A stretch of 64,000 nt of DNA from Sulfurivermis fontis. Its GTDB lineage: Bacteria > Pseudomonadota > Gammaproteobacteria > Thiohalomonadales > Thiohalomonadaceae. The translations under genes and the position numbers were made by a program. The DNA lies in contig NZ_AP018724.1 of assembly GCF_004001245.1 (NCBI RefSeq), positions 1,852,501 to 1,916,500 on the forward strand. The letters are read 5' to 3'. The first letter of the stretch is position 1. Each line of letters opens with the position of its first letter. The notes beneath the pieces are model-generated. The model was not told the DNA's origin and ran no database searches. It saw only the letters and a program-made list of their open reading frames with translations. Shown piece after piece: positions 29,052 through 38,859 of the stretch.

Positions 29052-29972
29052 ATGGAACAGCCCGACACTGCCCCGGTACCGCTCAAGGACCATCTCAAGA
29101 CCTGGCCCCAGTACCTGATGCCCGGCCACCTGCTGTCGCGTCTGATGCAGGGACTGACCCGCGTCCGCTGGGCGGGCTTCCGCGAACCCTTCACCGACTG
29201 GTTCGTCGACCGTTTCCAGGTCAACATGGAGGAGGCGCAGGAACCGGACCCGCACGCCTACGAACATTTCAATGCCTTCTTCACCCGTGCCCTCAAGGCG
29301 GGTGCCCGGCCGCTGGTGGACGGGCCCTACGACATCGCCTGCCCGGTGGACGGCACCGTCAGCCAGGCCGGCCCCATCACGGACGGCCGTCTGCTGCAGG
29401 CCAAGGGGCACGACTTCAGTCTGGTGGAACTGCTCGGTGGATCAGAAAAACGCGCCGCCCCGTTCCAGGGCGGCAGCTTCGCCACCCTCTATCTCTCGCC
29501 GCGCGACTACCACCGCATCCACATGCCCATCGACGGCACCCTGCGTGAAATGGTACATATCCCGGGGCGACTGTTCTCGGTCAATGCCGTCACCGCACGG
29601 CGGATCCCCCGCCTGTTTGCGCGCAACGAGCGCGTCGCCGCCATCTTCGATACCGCAGCCGGCCCCATGGCCATGGTGCTGGTGGGGGCGGTCTTCGTCG
29701 GCAGCATCGAGACGGTATGGAGCGGCGTGGTCACGCCGCCGGCCGGCCGTGTGGTGCGTCGCTGGCGCTACGATGACGCCGCACAGCCCATCCGGCTGGC
29801 ACGCGGCGAGGAAATGGGCCGTTTCAACATGGGCTCGACGGTGATCGTGCTGTTCGGCCCCCAGGCTCTGGACTGGGCCGACAGCATCCAGCCCGGCGCC
29901 GGCATCCGCATGGGTCAGCGGCTCGCTACGCGCCGCCTGTCCGGCACCGAGGAACCGAGCGGAATCCAGTGA
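29052..29972 (+). CDS. psd: Phosphatidylserine decarboxylase proenzyme
   Basis: Makes phosphatidylethanolamine from phosphatidylserine at the inner membrane. The 306-residue proenzyme has the self-cleavage motif MGST, where the cut between G261 and S262 makes the pyruvoyl group; most enterobacterial forms have LGST. Other family segments are FFTRALKAGARP, CPVDGTVSQAG and YLSPRDYHRIHMP. It starts 11 bases after the Sco gene, suggesting one transcript. Confidence 0.94.
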   Translation: MEQPDTAPVPLKDHLKTWPQYLMPGHLLSRLMQGLTRVRWAGFREPFTDWFVDRFQVNMEEAQEPDPHAYEHFNAFFTRALKAGARPLVDGPYDIACPVDGTVSQAGPITDGRLLQAKGHDFSLVELLGGSEKRAAPFQGGSFATLYLSPRDYHRIHMPIDGTLREMVHIPGRLFSVNAVTARRIPRLFARNERVAAIFDTAAGPMAMVLVGAVFVGSIETVWSGVVTPPAGRVVRRWRYDDAAQPIRLARGEEMGRFNMGSTVIVLFGPQALDWADSIQPGAGIRMGQRLATRRLSGTEEPSGIQ

Positions 29973-30020
29973 GCCGACTATAATTCCTAGTACTCCACTA
30001 CGGATTACGGGAACTATGTC

Positions 30021-30215
30021 ATGTACTACCCGAACGCGGAGAAGCCCTTCCCCAGTGAACCGGAGCCGATCCAGTGCGAGATCTGCCTGCACGATATCCC
30101 CGCCTCAGTCGCCGTAACCGTGGAGGGATGCGACTACGTCCACCACTACTGCGGACTGGACTGCCTGGCACGCTGGAGCGCCCGTGTCAAACTCCCAGAA
30201 TATGGCTCAAATTGA
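30021..30215 (+). CDS. Small Cys-rich protein (DUF3330-like)
   Basis: A 64-residue protein with cysteines at 19, 22, 37, 44 and 48 and two histidines (41-42), arranged as a treble-clef or zinc-binding motif. The segments IQCEICLHDIP and DYVHHYCGLDCLARW resemble the DUF3330 family, which I recall from mercury and plasmid contexts. No mer genes are here. Function is unknown. Confidence 0.65.
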   Translation: MYYPNAEKPFPSEPEPIQCEICLHDIPASVAVTVEGCDYVHHYCGLDCLARWSARVKLPEYGSN

Positions 30216-30313
30216 TGTGGCAGGGCATTGATTCCGGCTGATATTTTGCATCCGAATTGTTATGCTACACAGTGGGATTGATACCCCTGACACGACAACA
30301 ATGAGGATGCTCC

Positions 30314-32128
30314 ATGGCAGAGGGACAGGGCCACATCGGATTCACGCTACCGGAACGGCACAAACCGGGGCGGGAATCCTTCGACACCAAACCGAGGAAG
30401 GTGGAGGCTTGGATCTCCCAGTTGCCCATGGGCAACGTGGGCGAAACCGCACGTCAGGTATTCGGTGCCCTGCATGAATCCAACCGTCTGCGGATCGGCT
30501 GGAACGAGCGCTATCGCCTGCTGGAAGCCCTGCGCGAACCGGTTGCCTATGTCGGCCAGGCGCTCAACAAACGCTTCACCGGCCTGACCTTCCCCTTGCA
30601 ACCGAAGACACAGCGCATCGCCAACCTCGCCATCGAGCTGTATAGCGAAATGGCCCTCGGTTACAAAATCGCCATCGAGGATATGCTGGCGCGCAACTTC
30701 CTGTTCCGTGACCGCAAGGCACTCACCGTAATGCTGCACCGCGCCCTGCGCTATCTCAACCGCGTGCTGCTCACCAGCTACCAAGTCTATGCCGCGGCAC
30801 CGCGCGAGACCTGGGCCGACCTGCACCGTCTGTATCGCTATGCCGAAAGCAAGCGTCTGCATCAGTCCTCGGTCACCGACAAGGAACAGGCCATCCTCCC
30901 CAAAACCAGCATCACCACCGCCTACAAACAGGCACTGCTGCTGGCCCTCGCCACCCCCTACCGCCTGCGCCAGGGTGAAGTCAGCGTGGTATATGCGGCG
31001 CTGGAAATATGGGCCCATCTGGCCCAACTGCAGCCCTATAACCCCAAGGCCGACGCCGAGGCCGCCCTGTTCGTTACCCATCTCGGCAGCGACGAAGAAC
31101 CCAGCCACATCGCCTTCAGCCATGCCCAGTGCAACGACGGCCAGTGCCGCCTCATCGATCTGCAGCGCCTCACTGCGACCGTGCATGAAGAACTGGAGCT
31201 GGTAGCCCGCGGCACCGTCACCGAGATGAAACACCGGCTCGGCAACAGTCTCACGGTGGACCTGCTGCGCCGTCTCAGCATGACCTGGGGGGCCCCGCCC
31301 AAGCGCGGCTTTTACCGCAACCACAAGGACTCCAAGGCCGAACTGGTGGTCGGACTTACCGCCGTACATCGCGCCCTCGGCCTGGTCAGCGCCTTGCGCA
31401 GTATCACCCTGCTGAACAATGTCACCGGCGCGGAAAACCTGTTCGCCAAGACCTCGTCCTATTCAAGTCGGGTCGTCAACTCGGAAAATGATGTCAAGGA
31501 AGACGTCTGGGATGTGTTCAAGCCCAAGCCGGCAAGCAAACCCGGTCAGCCACAAAAGACAGCCCCCAAGACCCCGCCCCTGCTGATGCAGACCTGGGAT
31601 GTGCGTGACGAAAGCGGTGGCGGCTACCGGGTTGCCCGTCGCGGCAACGACACCCTGGGGGTGCAGGTGGGTGACCTGATCGGCATCCGCCCGCTTACCG
31701 ATACCGATGACGCCAACTGGGTGGTAGGTGTGGTGCGCTGGATCCGACACAGCGGTACCGATGAGCTGGAGATGGGCCTGCAGAATCTGGCCCACCACAG
31801 CCGCCCCGCGGCGGCTCGGGTAAAACAACCCAATGGCCAGTACACCGAATACCAGCGGGTTATCGGCCTGCCCGAAACCAAAGAGCCGCCACAGCCGCAG
31901 ACACTGCTGACGCCTCCCCTCTTGTTCAGTGTCGGAGCCACACTGCTGGTACAATTCGATCACAGCGAACATCGTCTGCTGCTGACCGGCCTACGGGAAA
32001 CCACCGGCTCCTTTGCCCAGTTCACCTTCGAGAACCTGGGGCCCGCCAGCACTGACTCCGGCGGCAAAAAGCCGGGCTCCACGCCTGGCTCACCGTCCGA
32101 CTACACCTCGTTGTGGAACGAGCTGTAA
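30314..32128 (+). CDS. PilZ-like c-di-GMP effector candidate, partner of FimX
   Basis: A 604-residue cytoplasmic protein. The long N-terminal part (1-400) is helical and has no domain I can name. The C-terminal part has a PilZ-like motif: VRDESGGGYRV near residue 430 fits the D/N-x-S-x-x-G signature and is followed by GVVRWI. The Pro-rich linker at about 395-425 separates the two parts. GAGG precedes the ATG. It lies 36 bases before a FimX-like gene, so a c-di-GMP role in type IV pilus or surface behaviour is plausible. No database match was made. Confidence 0.65.
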   Translation: MAEGQGHIGFTLPERHKPGRESFDTKPRKVEAWISQLPMGNVGETARQVFGALHESNRLRIGWNERYRLLEALREPVAYVGQALNKRFTGLTFPLQPKTQRIANLAIELYSEMALGYKIAIEDMLARNFLFRDRKALTVMLHRALRYLNRVLLTSYQVYAAAPRETWADLHRLYRYAESKRLHQSSVTDKEQAILPKTSITTAYKQALLLALATPYRLRQGEVSVVYAALEIWAHLAQLQPYNPKADAEAALFVTHLGSDEEPSHIAFSHAQCNDGQCRLIDLQRLTATVHEELELVARGTVTEMKHRLGNSLTVDLLRRLSMTWGAPPKRGFYRNHKDSKAELVVGLTAVHRALGLVSALRSITLLNNVTGAENLFAKTSSYSSRVVNSENDVKEDVWDVFKPKPASKPGQPQKTAPKTPPLLMQTWDVRDESGGGYRVARRGNDTLGVQVGDLIGIRPLTDTDDANWVVGVVRWIRHSGTDELEMGLQNLAHHSRPAAARVKQPNGQYTEYQRVIGLPETKEPPQPQTLLTPPLLFSVGATLLVQFDHSEHRLLLTGLRETTGSFAQFTFENLGPASTDSGGKKPGSTPGSPSDYTSLWNEL

Positions 32129-32164
32129 GCTGACATACGCAACCAAAATCAGAAGACGGTATTG

Positions 32165-34237
32165 ATGGTAAAAACAGAAGAGATCCTCCGCCTCATCGTC
32201 CTCGATGATTCCTCCAATTATGCCGAAACCGTCAGTAGCCTGTTGCGCAATGCCGGTCAGGCCGTGCGCACCGAGCGAGCCGAGGACGACGAGGATTTGC
32301 GTGAAATGCTGGCCCAGCAGGCCTGGGACATGGTGCTGGCCAAGGCCAATATCGCCTACTGCTCTCCCGTAGACGCCCTGCGCATCATCACCCAGACCGA
32401 ACTGGACCTGCCCCTCATCGTGTTGATGGAGGACATCGACGACAGCGCCATGGCCGAGGTATTCCAGGCCGGCGCACGCGACGTCGTCAGTCTCAAGCAC
32501 CCGCTCTGCCTGGTGCACACACTGATGCGTGAGTTCGACGACGTACTCAAGCGCCGCCGCCACCGTGAATGCGAAACCCTGCTGCAGGAAGCGAACAAGC
32601 GCGCCCAGAGCCTGGTGGACAGCTCGCGCGATGCCATCGCCTACGTGCACGAAGGCATGTACATCTACGCCAACGAATCCTATTTGCAGATGTTCGGCTA
32701 CTCCGCCCTGGAAGAGATCGAGGGCATGCCACTGATGGACATGGTCTCGCCGGCCGATCATGGCAAGTTCAAGGAATTTCTGCGCGGCTACCTCAAGGGG
32801 CGTACCAGCAGCGACTCCCTCGACATTCACGGTTGCAAGTCGGACGGCAGTGAATTCAATATCACCATGGACTTCTCGCCCGCCAGCTATGAAGGCGAAT
32901 CCTGCATCCAGATCATCATCCGCGACCAGGCCCTGAGCAAAGAACTGGAGGCTAAACTCGACTCCCTCACCAAGCATGACCTGCTTACCGGCGCCTATAA
33001 CCGGCAGTACTTCATGGCCATGCTGGAAAATCTGGTCGGCCAGAGCGGCGTGCACGGTACCCTGCTGTATGTGGCTCCGGACGACTTCAAGTCACTGCGC
33101 GAGCGCATCGGCATCGCCGGCAGTGATTTGATCCTCACCGACTTCGCGACCCTGCTCAAGAAACAGCTACCGGGCGAAAACGACTTGGTAGCACGCTTCG
33201 ATGGAGAGGTTTTCACCCTCATTCTACAGGGTGTGGACGAGAACGACGCCGAGGCGGCAGCGAAGAAACTGCTCAAGGCAGTGGAAGAAAACATCTTCGA
33301 TGCCAACGGCCAGACCGCCACCCTCACCTGCAGCGTTGGCATTGCGCTATACCATGAAGACCTGCACGACGTACATGAGCTGTTACAGCGCGCCGAGAAA
33401 GCCTATCGCAAGGCGGCCGCTGGCGGCAATCGCCACTATCTGTACAACCCGCAGACCGAAGGCATGGCGGAACGCGAACAAACGGCGTTGCGCATCCGCC
33501 AGCTGAAGACCGCTCTGCGCGACAATCGCTTCCTGCTGTTGTACCAACCCATCGTCAGCCTACGCGGCGATCCGGTCGAAAATTATGAAGTACTGCTGCG
33601 CATGCTGGACGATGACAACAACCAAATTCCACCCAGCGAATTCATACCCGCCGCCGAGCAGGCCGGACTGATGGGCGGCGTCGACCGCTGGGTACTGGCA
33701 CACACGGTGAAAGCATTGGTGGAGCGACGCCGCGCCGGCCGCCACACCAATTTCTTCATCAAAATCTCCGGTGAGTCGCTGCACGACGACAAGTTGCTGC
33801 CCTGGCTGCGCGACCTACTCAAGGCGGCCAAGGTGGAAGGAAGCTATCTCACTCTGGAGATGAGCGAGGCGGTAGCGAGCAGCAACCTCAAGCTGATCAA
33901 GCCGCTCATCGACGGCCTGCACCAGTTACGCATCCAGGTGGGCCTCGACCACTTCGGCCTCGCTCCCAACTACGCCAATCTGCTACGCCATGCCGAAGTC
34001 GACTTCCTCAAGATCGACGGCAACCTGATCCGCGGCATCGCCCAGAACAAGGAAAATCAGGCGCGCGTCACCGAAATCGCCAGCCTGGCGCAGGAGTCCG
34101 GCAAGAAGACCATCGCCGAATTCGTCGAGGATGCCGGCAGCCTGTCCGCCCTATGGACCTGTGGCGTCGACTATATCCAGGGCTACTTCCTGCAAGAACC
34201 CGGCACGGAGATGAATTACGACTTCAACGCCAGCTAA
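32165..34237 (+). CDS. fimX: FimX-like REC-PAS-GGDEF-EAL protein, both catalytic domains degenerate
   Basis: A 690-residue protein with a degenerate receiver domain (1-130), PAS (about 150-260), GGDEF (270-420) and EAL (430-680). The GGDEF motif is replaced by FDGEV near residue 345 and EAL by E475-VLLR, so it should bind but not make or hydrolyse c-di-GMP. This layout and length match Pseudomonas FimX (691 residues, EVL), which controls type IV pilus assembly. The true start is the ATG at 32165. No pil genes are in the window. Confidence 0.85.
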   Translation: MVKTEEILRLIVLDDSSNYAETVSSLLRNAGQAVRTERAEDDEDLREMLAQQAWDMVLAKANIAYCSPVDALRIITQTELDLPLIVLMEDIDDSAMAEVFQAGARDVVSLKHPLCLVHTLMREFDDVLKRRRHRECETLLQEANKRAQSLVDSSRDAIAYVHEGMYIYANESYLQMFGYSALEEIEGMPLMDMVSPADHGKFKEFLRGYLKGRTSSDSLDIHGCKSDGSEFNITMDFSPASYEGESCIQIIIRDQALSKELEAKLDSLTKHDLLTGAYNRQYFMAMLENLVGQSGVHGTLLYVAPDDFKSLRERIGIAGSDLILTDFATLLKKQLPGENDLVARFDGEVFTLILQGVDENDAEAAAKKLLKAVEENIFDANGQTATLTCSVGIALYHEDLHDVHELLQRAEKAYRKAAAGGNRHYLYNPQTEGMAEREQTALRIRQLKTALRDNRFLLLYQPIVSLRGDPVENYEVLLRMLDDDNNQIPPSEFIPAAEQAGLMGGVDRWVLAHTVKALVERRRAGRHTNFFIKISGESLHDDKLLPWLRDLLKAAKVEGSYLTLEMSEAVASSNLKLIKPLIDGLHQLRIQVGLDHFGLAPNYANLLRHAEVDFLKIDGNLIRGIAQNKENQARVTEIASLAQESGKKTIAEFVEDAGSLSALWTCGVDYIQGYFLQEPGTEMNYDFNAS

Positions 34238-34255
34238 ATAGCAAATATTGATCGG

Positions 34256-34286
34256 AAAAAAGGCCGGCACATGCCGGCCTTTTTTC
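34256..34286. terminator. Rho-independent terminator after the fimX-like gene
   Basis: GGCCGGCA and TGCCGGCC arms are framed by an A-run on the left and a T-run on the right. It can also terminate the convergent htpX transcript. Confidence 0.88.
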
Positions 34287-34300
34287 TTCCGCCTACGCAT

Positions 34301-35191
34301 CTATGCGACGGTACGGCTTTTCAGCGCGGCGATGCGCTCTTCCAAGGGCGGATGAGACATGAACAGGCGCTTGATGCCACTACCCAAACCACCGGAAATA
34401 CCGAAGGCAGCCATTTGATCCGGTAACTGGCCGGCACCGCGATTCATCTGCAGCCGCTCCAGTGCAGCGATCATTTTGCGCGAACCGGCCAGGCTCGCAC
34501 CGCCGGCATCGGCGCGGAACTCGCGCTGGCGCGAGAACCACATAACGATGATACTGGCCAGTATGCCCAGTACCAACTCGGCGATGATAGCGGTGATCCA
34601 GAACGCCGGACCATGGCCACGCTCGGTCTTGAATACCACGCGGTCGACCAGATGGCCAATCACGCGCGACAGGAAGATGACGAAAGTGTTCACCACGCCC
34701 TGGATCAGTGCCAGCGTCACCATGTCGCCATTGGCGACGTGACTCACCTCGTGGGCCAGCACCGCCTCTGCCTCGTCTTGATTCATCTTCTGCAGCAGAC
34801 CGGTGCTCACCGCCACCAGTGAATTGTTACGGCTCGGCCCGGTGGCAAAGGCATTGATCTCCGGTGCATCGTAGATGGCCACCTCGGGCATGGCGATGCC
34901 GGCCTGCTGGGCCTGGCGTCTTACCGTCGCCACCAGCCATTGCTCGGTGGCGGTACGCGGCTGCTCGATGACCTGGGCGCCGGTCAGGTGCCTGGCCGTC
35001 CATTTGGAAATGGACAGGGAGATGAGCGAACCGCCGAAACCGAACACAGCAGCGAACACCAGCAGGGCATTGAGATTGAGATCCACCCCTTGCGCGTCGA
35101 GGATGCGCTCCACACCGAGCAGGCGCAGGGTGATACTGAGTACCACGATGATGGCCAGGTTGGTGACCAGGAACAGGAAAATGCGCTTCAT
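34301..35191 (-). CDS. htpX: Membrane zinc metalloprotease HtpX
   Basis: An inner-membrane quality-control protease. The 296-residue protein has two N-terminal membrane helices (about 5-23 and 38-58), the zinc motif HEVSH at residues 147-151, the family segment [21 protein letters not shown] at 113-133, and two further hydrophobic stretches. A heat-shock-type promoter lies upstream, in keeping with control of HtpX by stress in other proteobacteria. Confidence 0.96.
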   Translation of the reverse strand: MKRIFLFLVTNLAIIVVLSITLRLLGVERILDAQGVDLNLNALLVFAAVFGFGGSLISLSISKWTARHLTGAQVIEQPRTATEQWLVATVRRQAQQAGIAMPEVAIYDAPEINAFATGPSRNNSLVAVSTGLLQKMNQDEAEAVLAHEVSHVANGDMVTLALIQGVVNTFVIFLSRVIGHLVDRVVFKTERGHGPAFWITAIIAELVLGILASIIVMWFSRQREFRADAGGASLAGSRKMIAALERLQMNRGAGQLPDQMAAFGISGGLGSGIKRLFMSHPPLEERIAALKSRTVA

Positions 35192-35250
35192 GGCAGCTAA
35201 TTCACTCCTAAATGGTTGCGGTCATGGTTCAGCGGTATTGCCTGATAAAT

Positions 35251-35278
35251 GGTGTGGGCTTGGCCTCCCGCTTTCAAG
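35251..35278 (-). promoter_or_regulatory. Candidate sigma-32 promoter of htpX
   Basis: On the minus strand a perfect CTTGAAA -35 is followed after 13 bases by CCCACACC, a partial -10 match. It lies about 60-85 bases before the htpX start. Confidence 0.5.
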
Positions 35279-35443
35279 GCCGTTCCGGCGCCGCATGATA
35301 GACAAATCGGAGTCAGCACGGTTCCTTGCGCTGCATCAATTTTGCGCGCGAAAACATCAGCGTTTCATTATATAATCGCAGACCTTTATGATTTCCGACG
35401 TCGCCGGCTGCGACGCCACGTCAGCTTTGAAGATACGCCGCAC

Positions 35444-37222
35444 ATGAACGCCCTCGCGCAATGCAATCTGTTCTGGGTCAAACTGTTTCCCTTTCTGCGC
35501 TGGTGGCCGCGCGTCAACCGTGACAGCGTCCGCGCCGACCTGCTCGCCGGCCTGACCGGCGCCGTCATCGTCCTGCCCCAGGGCGTCGCCTTCGCCACCA
35601 TCGCCGGCCTGCCGCCGGAATACGGCCTGTACGCCGCCATGATGCCGGCGGTAATCGCCGCCCTGTGGGGCAGTTCCTGGCACCTGGTCTCCGGCCCCAC
35701 CACCGCCATCTCCATCGTGGTGTTCGCCTCCCTCAGTCCGCTGGCCGAACCGGGCAGCACCGACTTCGTCCGCCTCGCCATCACCCTCGCCTTCCTGGTC
35801 GGCGTGCTGCAGCTGGTGATGGCCCTGGCCAAGATGGGCAGCCTGGTCAACTTCATCTCCCACTCGGTGGTGGTCGGCTTCACCGCCGGCGCGGCGATCC
35901 TCATCGCCGCCAGCCAGATCAAGAATTTCTTCGCCCTGGACATCCCCCGCGGCAGCCACTTCTACGAAATCATCTACACCTTCTTCCAGCAGCTGGACGC
36001 GATCAATCCCTATGTCACCGCCGTCGGCATGGTGACACTGGTGACGGGCATCGTGGCACGGCGTTATGCCCGCCGCATCTACATGATCATCGCCATGCTG
36101 GTGGGCAGCCTGTTCGCCCTGGCACTCAACATGGCCTTCGGCGTCGAGACCACCGGTATCCGTACCGTGGGCGCCCTCCCCACCCACCTGCCGCCGCTGT
36201 CCCTGCCCGACCTGTCGCTGGGCACCATCAAGCAGCTGGCGCCCAGTGCAGTGGCCGTGGCCCTGCTGGCCATCACCGAGGCGGTGTCCATTGCCCGCTC
36301 CATCGGCAACAAGGCGCAGCAGCGCATCGACGGCAACCAGGAATTCATCGGCCAGGGCCTGTCCAACATGGTCGGCGCCTTCTTCTCCGCCTATCCGAGC
36401 AGCGGCTCGTTCAACCGCAGCGGCGTGAACTTCGCTGCCGGCGCCCAAACCCCCCTCGCCTCGGTATTTGCCGCCATTGCCCTGGCGCTGATCGTGCTGC
36501 TGGTCGCGCCGCTGGCCGCCTACCTGCCGGTGGCGGCTATGGCCGGCATCCTGTTCCTGGTCGCCTGGGGCCTGATCGACTTCCATCACATCGGCCAGAT
36601 CATCCGCGTCAGCCGCAGCGAAACCACCGTGCTCGGCGCCACCTTCTTCGGCGCCCTGTTCCTGGAGCTGGAATTCGCCATCCTGCTCGGCGTGATGCTG
36701 TCGCTGGTGTTCTACCTCAACCGCACCTCGCGCCCGCGCATCCTCAGCCGCGTGCCGAACCCAAAGCACGAAAAACGCGCCTTCACCACCGACCCGGCCC
36801 TGCCGGAATGTCCGCAGCTCAAGATCATGCGCATCGAGGGCTCGCTGTTCTTCGGCGCCATCAATCACGTCGAACAGGCCATGCACAATGTCGACGCGCT
36901 CAACCCACAACAGAAACACCTGCTACTGGTCGCCAAGGCGATCAACTTCGTCGACCTTGCCGGCGCCGAGATGCTGACCCAGGAGGCCGAGCGCCGCCAC
37001 AAGCTAGGCGGCGGCTTCTACCTGTACGAGGTCAAGGATACGGTGTGCAGCATCCTGCACCGGGGTGGCTACATCAAAACCATCGGTGACGAGCACATCT
37101 TCCATTCCAAGACCGAGGCACTGCAGACCATCATCAATGACAAGCTGGACCACACCATCTGCCGGCAGTGCGACAAGCGCATTTTCCGCGAGTGCCAGCA
37201 GTTCGCCCCGGTAGGCAGCTGA
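35444..37222 (+). CDS. SulP-family anion transporter with STAS domain
   Basis: A 592-residue inner-membrane protein. It has about 10-12 membrane segments over residues 25-430, including the SulP signature LPQGVAFATIAGLPPEYGLYAA. A cytoplasmic STAS domain follows (about 440-560). Substrates in the family include sulfate, bicarbonate and dicarboxylates; the sequence does not decide which. The C-terminus carries a Cys cluster (CRQCDKRIFRECQQF). The start ATG at 35444 follows an AT-rich TATAAT at 35371. Its ribosome site is weak. Confidence 0.88.
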   Translation: MNALAQCNLFWVKLFPFLRWWPRVNRDSVRADLLAGLTGAVIVLPQGVAFATIAGLPPEYGLYAAMMPAVIAALWGSSWHLVSGPTTAISIVVFASLSPLAEPGSTDFVRLAITLAFLVGVLQLVMALAKMGSLVNFISHSVVVGFTAGAAILIAASQIKNFFALDIPRGSHFYEIIYTFFQQLDAINPYVTAVGMVTLVTGIVARRYARRIYMIIAMLVGSLFALALNMAFGVETTGIRTVGALPTHLPPLSLPDLSLGTIKQLAPSAVAVALLAITEAVSIARSIGNKAQQRIDGNQEFIGQGLSNMVGAFFSAYPSSGSFNRSGVNFAAGAQTPLASVFAAIALALIVLLVAPLAAYLPVAAMAGILFLVAWGLIDFHHIGQIIRVSRSETTVLGATFFGALFLELEFAILLGVMLSLVFYLNRTSRPRILSRVPNPKHEKRAFTTDPALPECPQLKIMRIEGSLFFGAINHVEQAMHNVDALNPQQKHLLLVAKAINFVDLAGAEMLTQEAERRHKLGGGFYLYEVKDTVCSILHRGGYIKTIGDEHIFHSKTEALQTIINDKLDHTICRQCDKRIFRECQQFAPVGS

Positions 37223-37293
37223 GACATCTGCCACAGCTGGCCTGGGGGACGGCCGTGGTATGATCGCGCTCCGACTGTCGGACCGTCAGACTT

Positions 37294-38859
37294 ATGCGCG
37301 CAGCCAGCCTTACCCGCAGAATGGCACGAGATGTAACGACGCGACTGCGTCAGCAGATGGCCGCGCTGTGGCCACGCGCCGGCCTCCTGTGGCAGAACCT
37401 GCAACCGCAGCACTTCCCCATTGCCTACAAACTGGCCCTGGTCATTACCCTTGTCATCACTGTGGGAATGTCCCTGCTGGGCATGGCCGTGGTGGACAAC
37501 CAGACACGCCTGCTGCGCCAACAGATGAATCACTTCGGCCAGGCGCTCATCAGCCAGATGGCGGAGACCGTCAAGGAGCCGCTGTTGGCCGGCGACAGTC
37601 TGACACTGAGCCTGACGGCCGGCAGCATGATGCGTCACGCCGGTGTGCGCGGCGCCGTCGTCTACAACGAAGAACTCGAGCCCCTGATCAGCGAAGGCCT
37701 GGCACCCACGCCGCTCCAGCTCAGGCAGTTGGTGGAACAGGCCAAGGCCGGCAACAGCATCGCCACCGTGGAATGGCAAGCACTGACACAGGGCCACCCC
37801 ACCGACGCCATCGCCTTCTTCACCCCCATCGAGGTGCGTGAACTGATCACCGGCTATGTGCTGCTCACCTTCGATCATTCCCAGCTCAGTCAGGCCCAGC
37901 GCGATACCCTGCACGCCGTCACCACTGCCACCCTATTGATGGTCCTGCTCGGTGCCGTCGCCGCCATCCTGCTCGGCCAGCGTCTGTCACGGCCGATCAA
38001 CGACCTGATGGATGCCAGCCTGCAAATTTCCCGCGGCAACTATAGCTTCCGCTTCGCCGAGCGGCGCAACGACGAAATCGGTACCCTGATGCAGGCCTTC
38101 AACACCATGAGTGACGGGCTGCTGCGCAAGGAGCAGGTGGAGCAGATATTTTCCCGTTATGTCTCGCCCAAGGTGGCGCGCGAGGTGCTGAGCGATCTCG
38201 ATCAGGTGCAGCTTGGCGGCCAGCATGTCGAGGCCAGCGTACTGTTTGCGGACATCGCCGGGTTCACCGCCCTGTCCGAACAACTCACACCGCAGGAGAT
38301 CAGCAGCCTGCTGAACGAATACTTCGGCGTCATCGCCCTGGCGGCACAGGCCTATCAGGGACATGTGGACAAATATATGGGCGACTGCGCCATGCTGGTG
38401 TTCGGCGTCCCGCAACCCGATGACCAACACAGCCTCAACGCCGTGTGTTGCGCGGTGCTGATCCAGCACCTCATCGGTGAGCTGAATCGCCGGCGCCAGG
38501 CCCGTGGCCACATACCGGTCGATTTCCACATCAGCTGCAATTCCGGCACCATGCTGGCCGGCAACATGGGCTCACGGGAACGCATGGAATATACCGTGGT
38601 CGGTGATGCGGTAAATCTCGCCTCACGCCTGTCCACGGTGGCAGAAGCCGGCCAGATCATCATCAGCAAAGAGATGTACAGTCTGCCGACCCTGAACGGC
38701 AGGATCATCGGCCACGAGCACAACACCATCCGCCTGCGCGGCAAGCAGCAACCGGTGGCCACCGTGGAGATCATCGATCTGATCGAGCCACTGCGCCATC
38801 AGATGGAACAGCACTATCACCACATCCTGCGCCAGCAACCCGAGCTGGCCTCTGCCTGA
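37294..38859 (+). CDS. Membrane class III adenylate/guanylate cyclase
   Basis: A 521-residue protein with TM1 at about 46-66, a periplasmic sensor region (67-205), TM2 at about 208-228, HAMP (229-283) and a C-terminal class III cyclase domain (about 310-480). The metal-binding D320 lies in FADIAGFTAL, and MGDCAMLVFG and YTVVGDAVNLASRL are the other key segments. It should make cAMP or, less likely, cGMP. Its stop overlaps the start of the TPR lipoprotein gene by one base (TGATG), so the two are coupled. Confidence 0.9.
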   Translation: MRAASLTRRMARDVTTRLRQQMAALWPRAGLLWQNLQPQHFPIAYKLALVITLVITVGMSLLGMAVVDNQTRLLRQQMNHFGQALISQMAETVKEPLLAGDSLTLSLTAGSMMRHAGVRGAVVYNEELEPLISEGLAPTPLQLRQLVEQAKAGNSIATVEWQALTQGHPTDAIAFFTPIEVRELITGYVLLTFDHSQLSQAQRDTLHAVTTATLLMVLLGAVAAILLGQRLSRPINDLMDASLQISRGNYSFRFAERRNDEIGTLMQAFNTMSDGLLRKEQVEQIFSRYVSPKVAREVLSDLDQVQLGGQHVEASVLFADIAGFTALSEQLTPQEISSLLNEYFGVIALAAQAYQGHVDKYMGDCAMLVFGVPQPDDQHSLNAVCCAVLIQHLIGELNRRRQARGHIPVDFHISCNSGTMLAGNMGSRERMEYTVVGDAVNLASRLSTVAEAGQIIISKEMYSLPTLNGRIIGHEHNTIRLRGKQQPVATVEIIDLIEPLRHQMEQHYHHILRQQPELASA

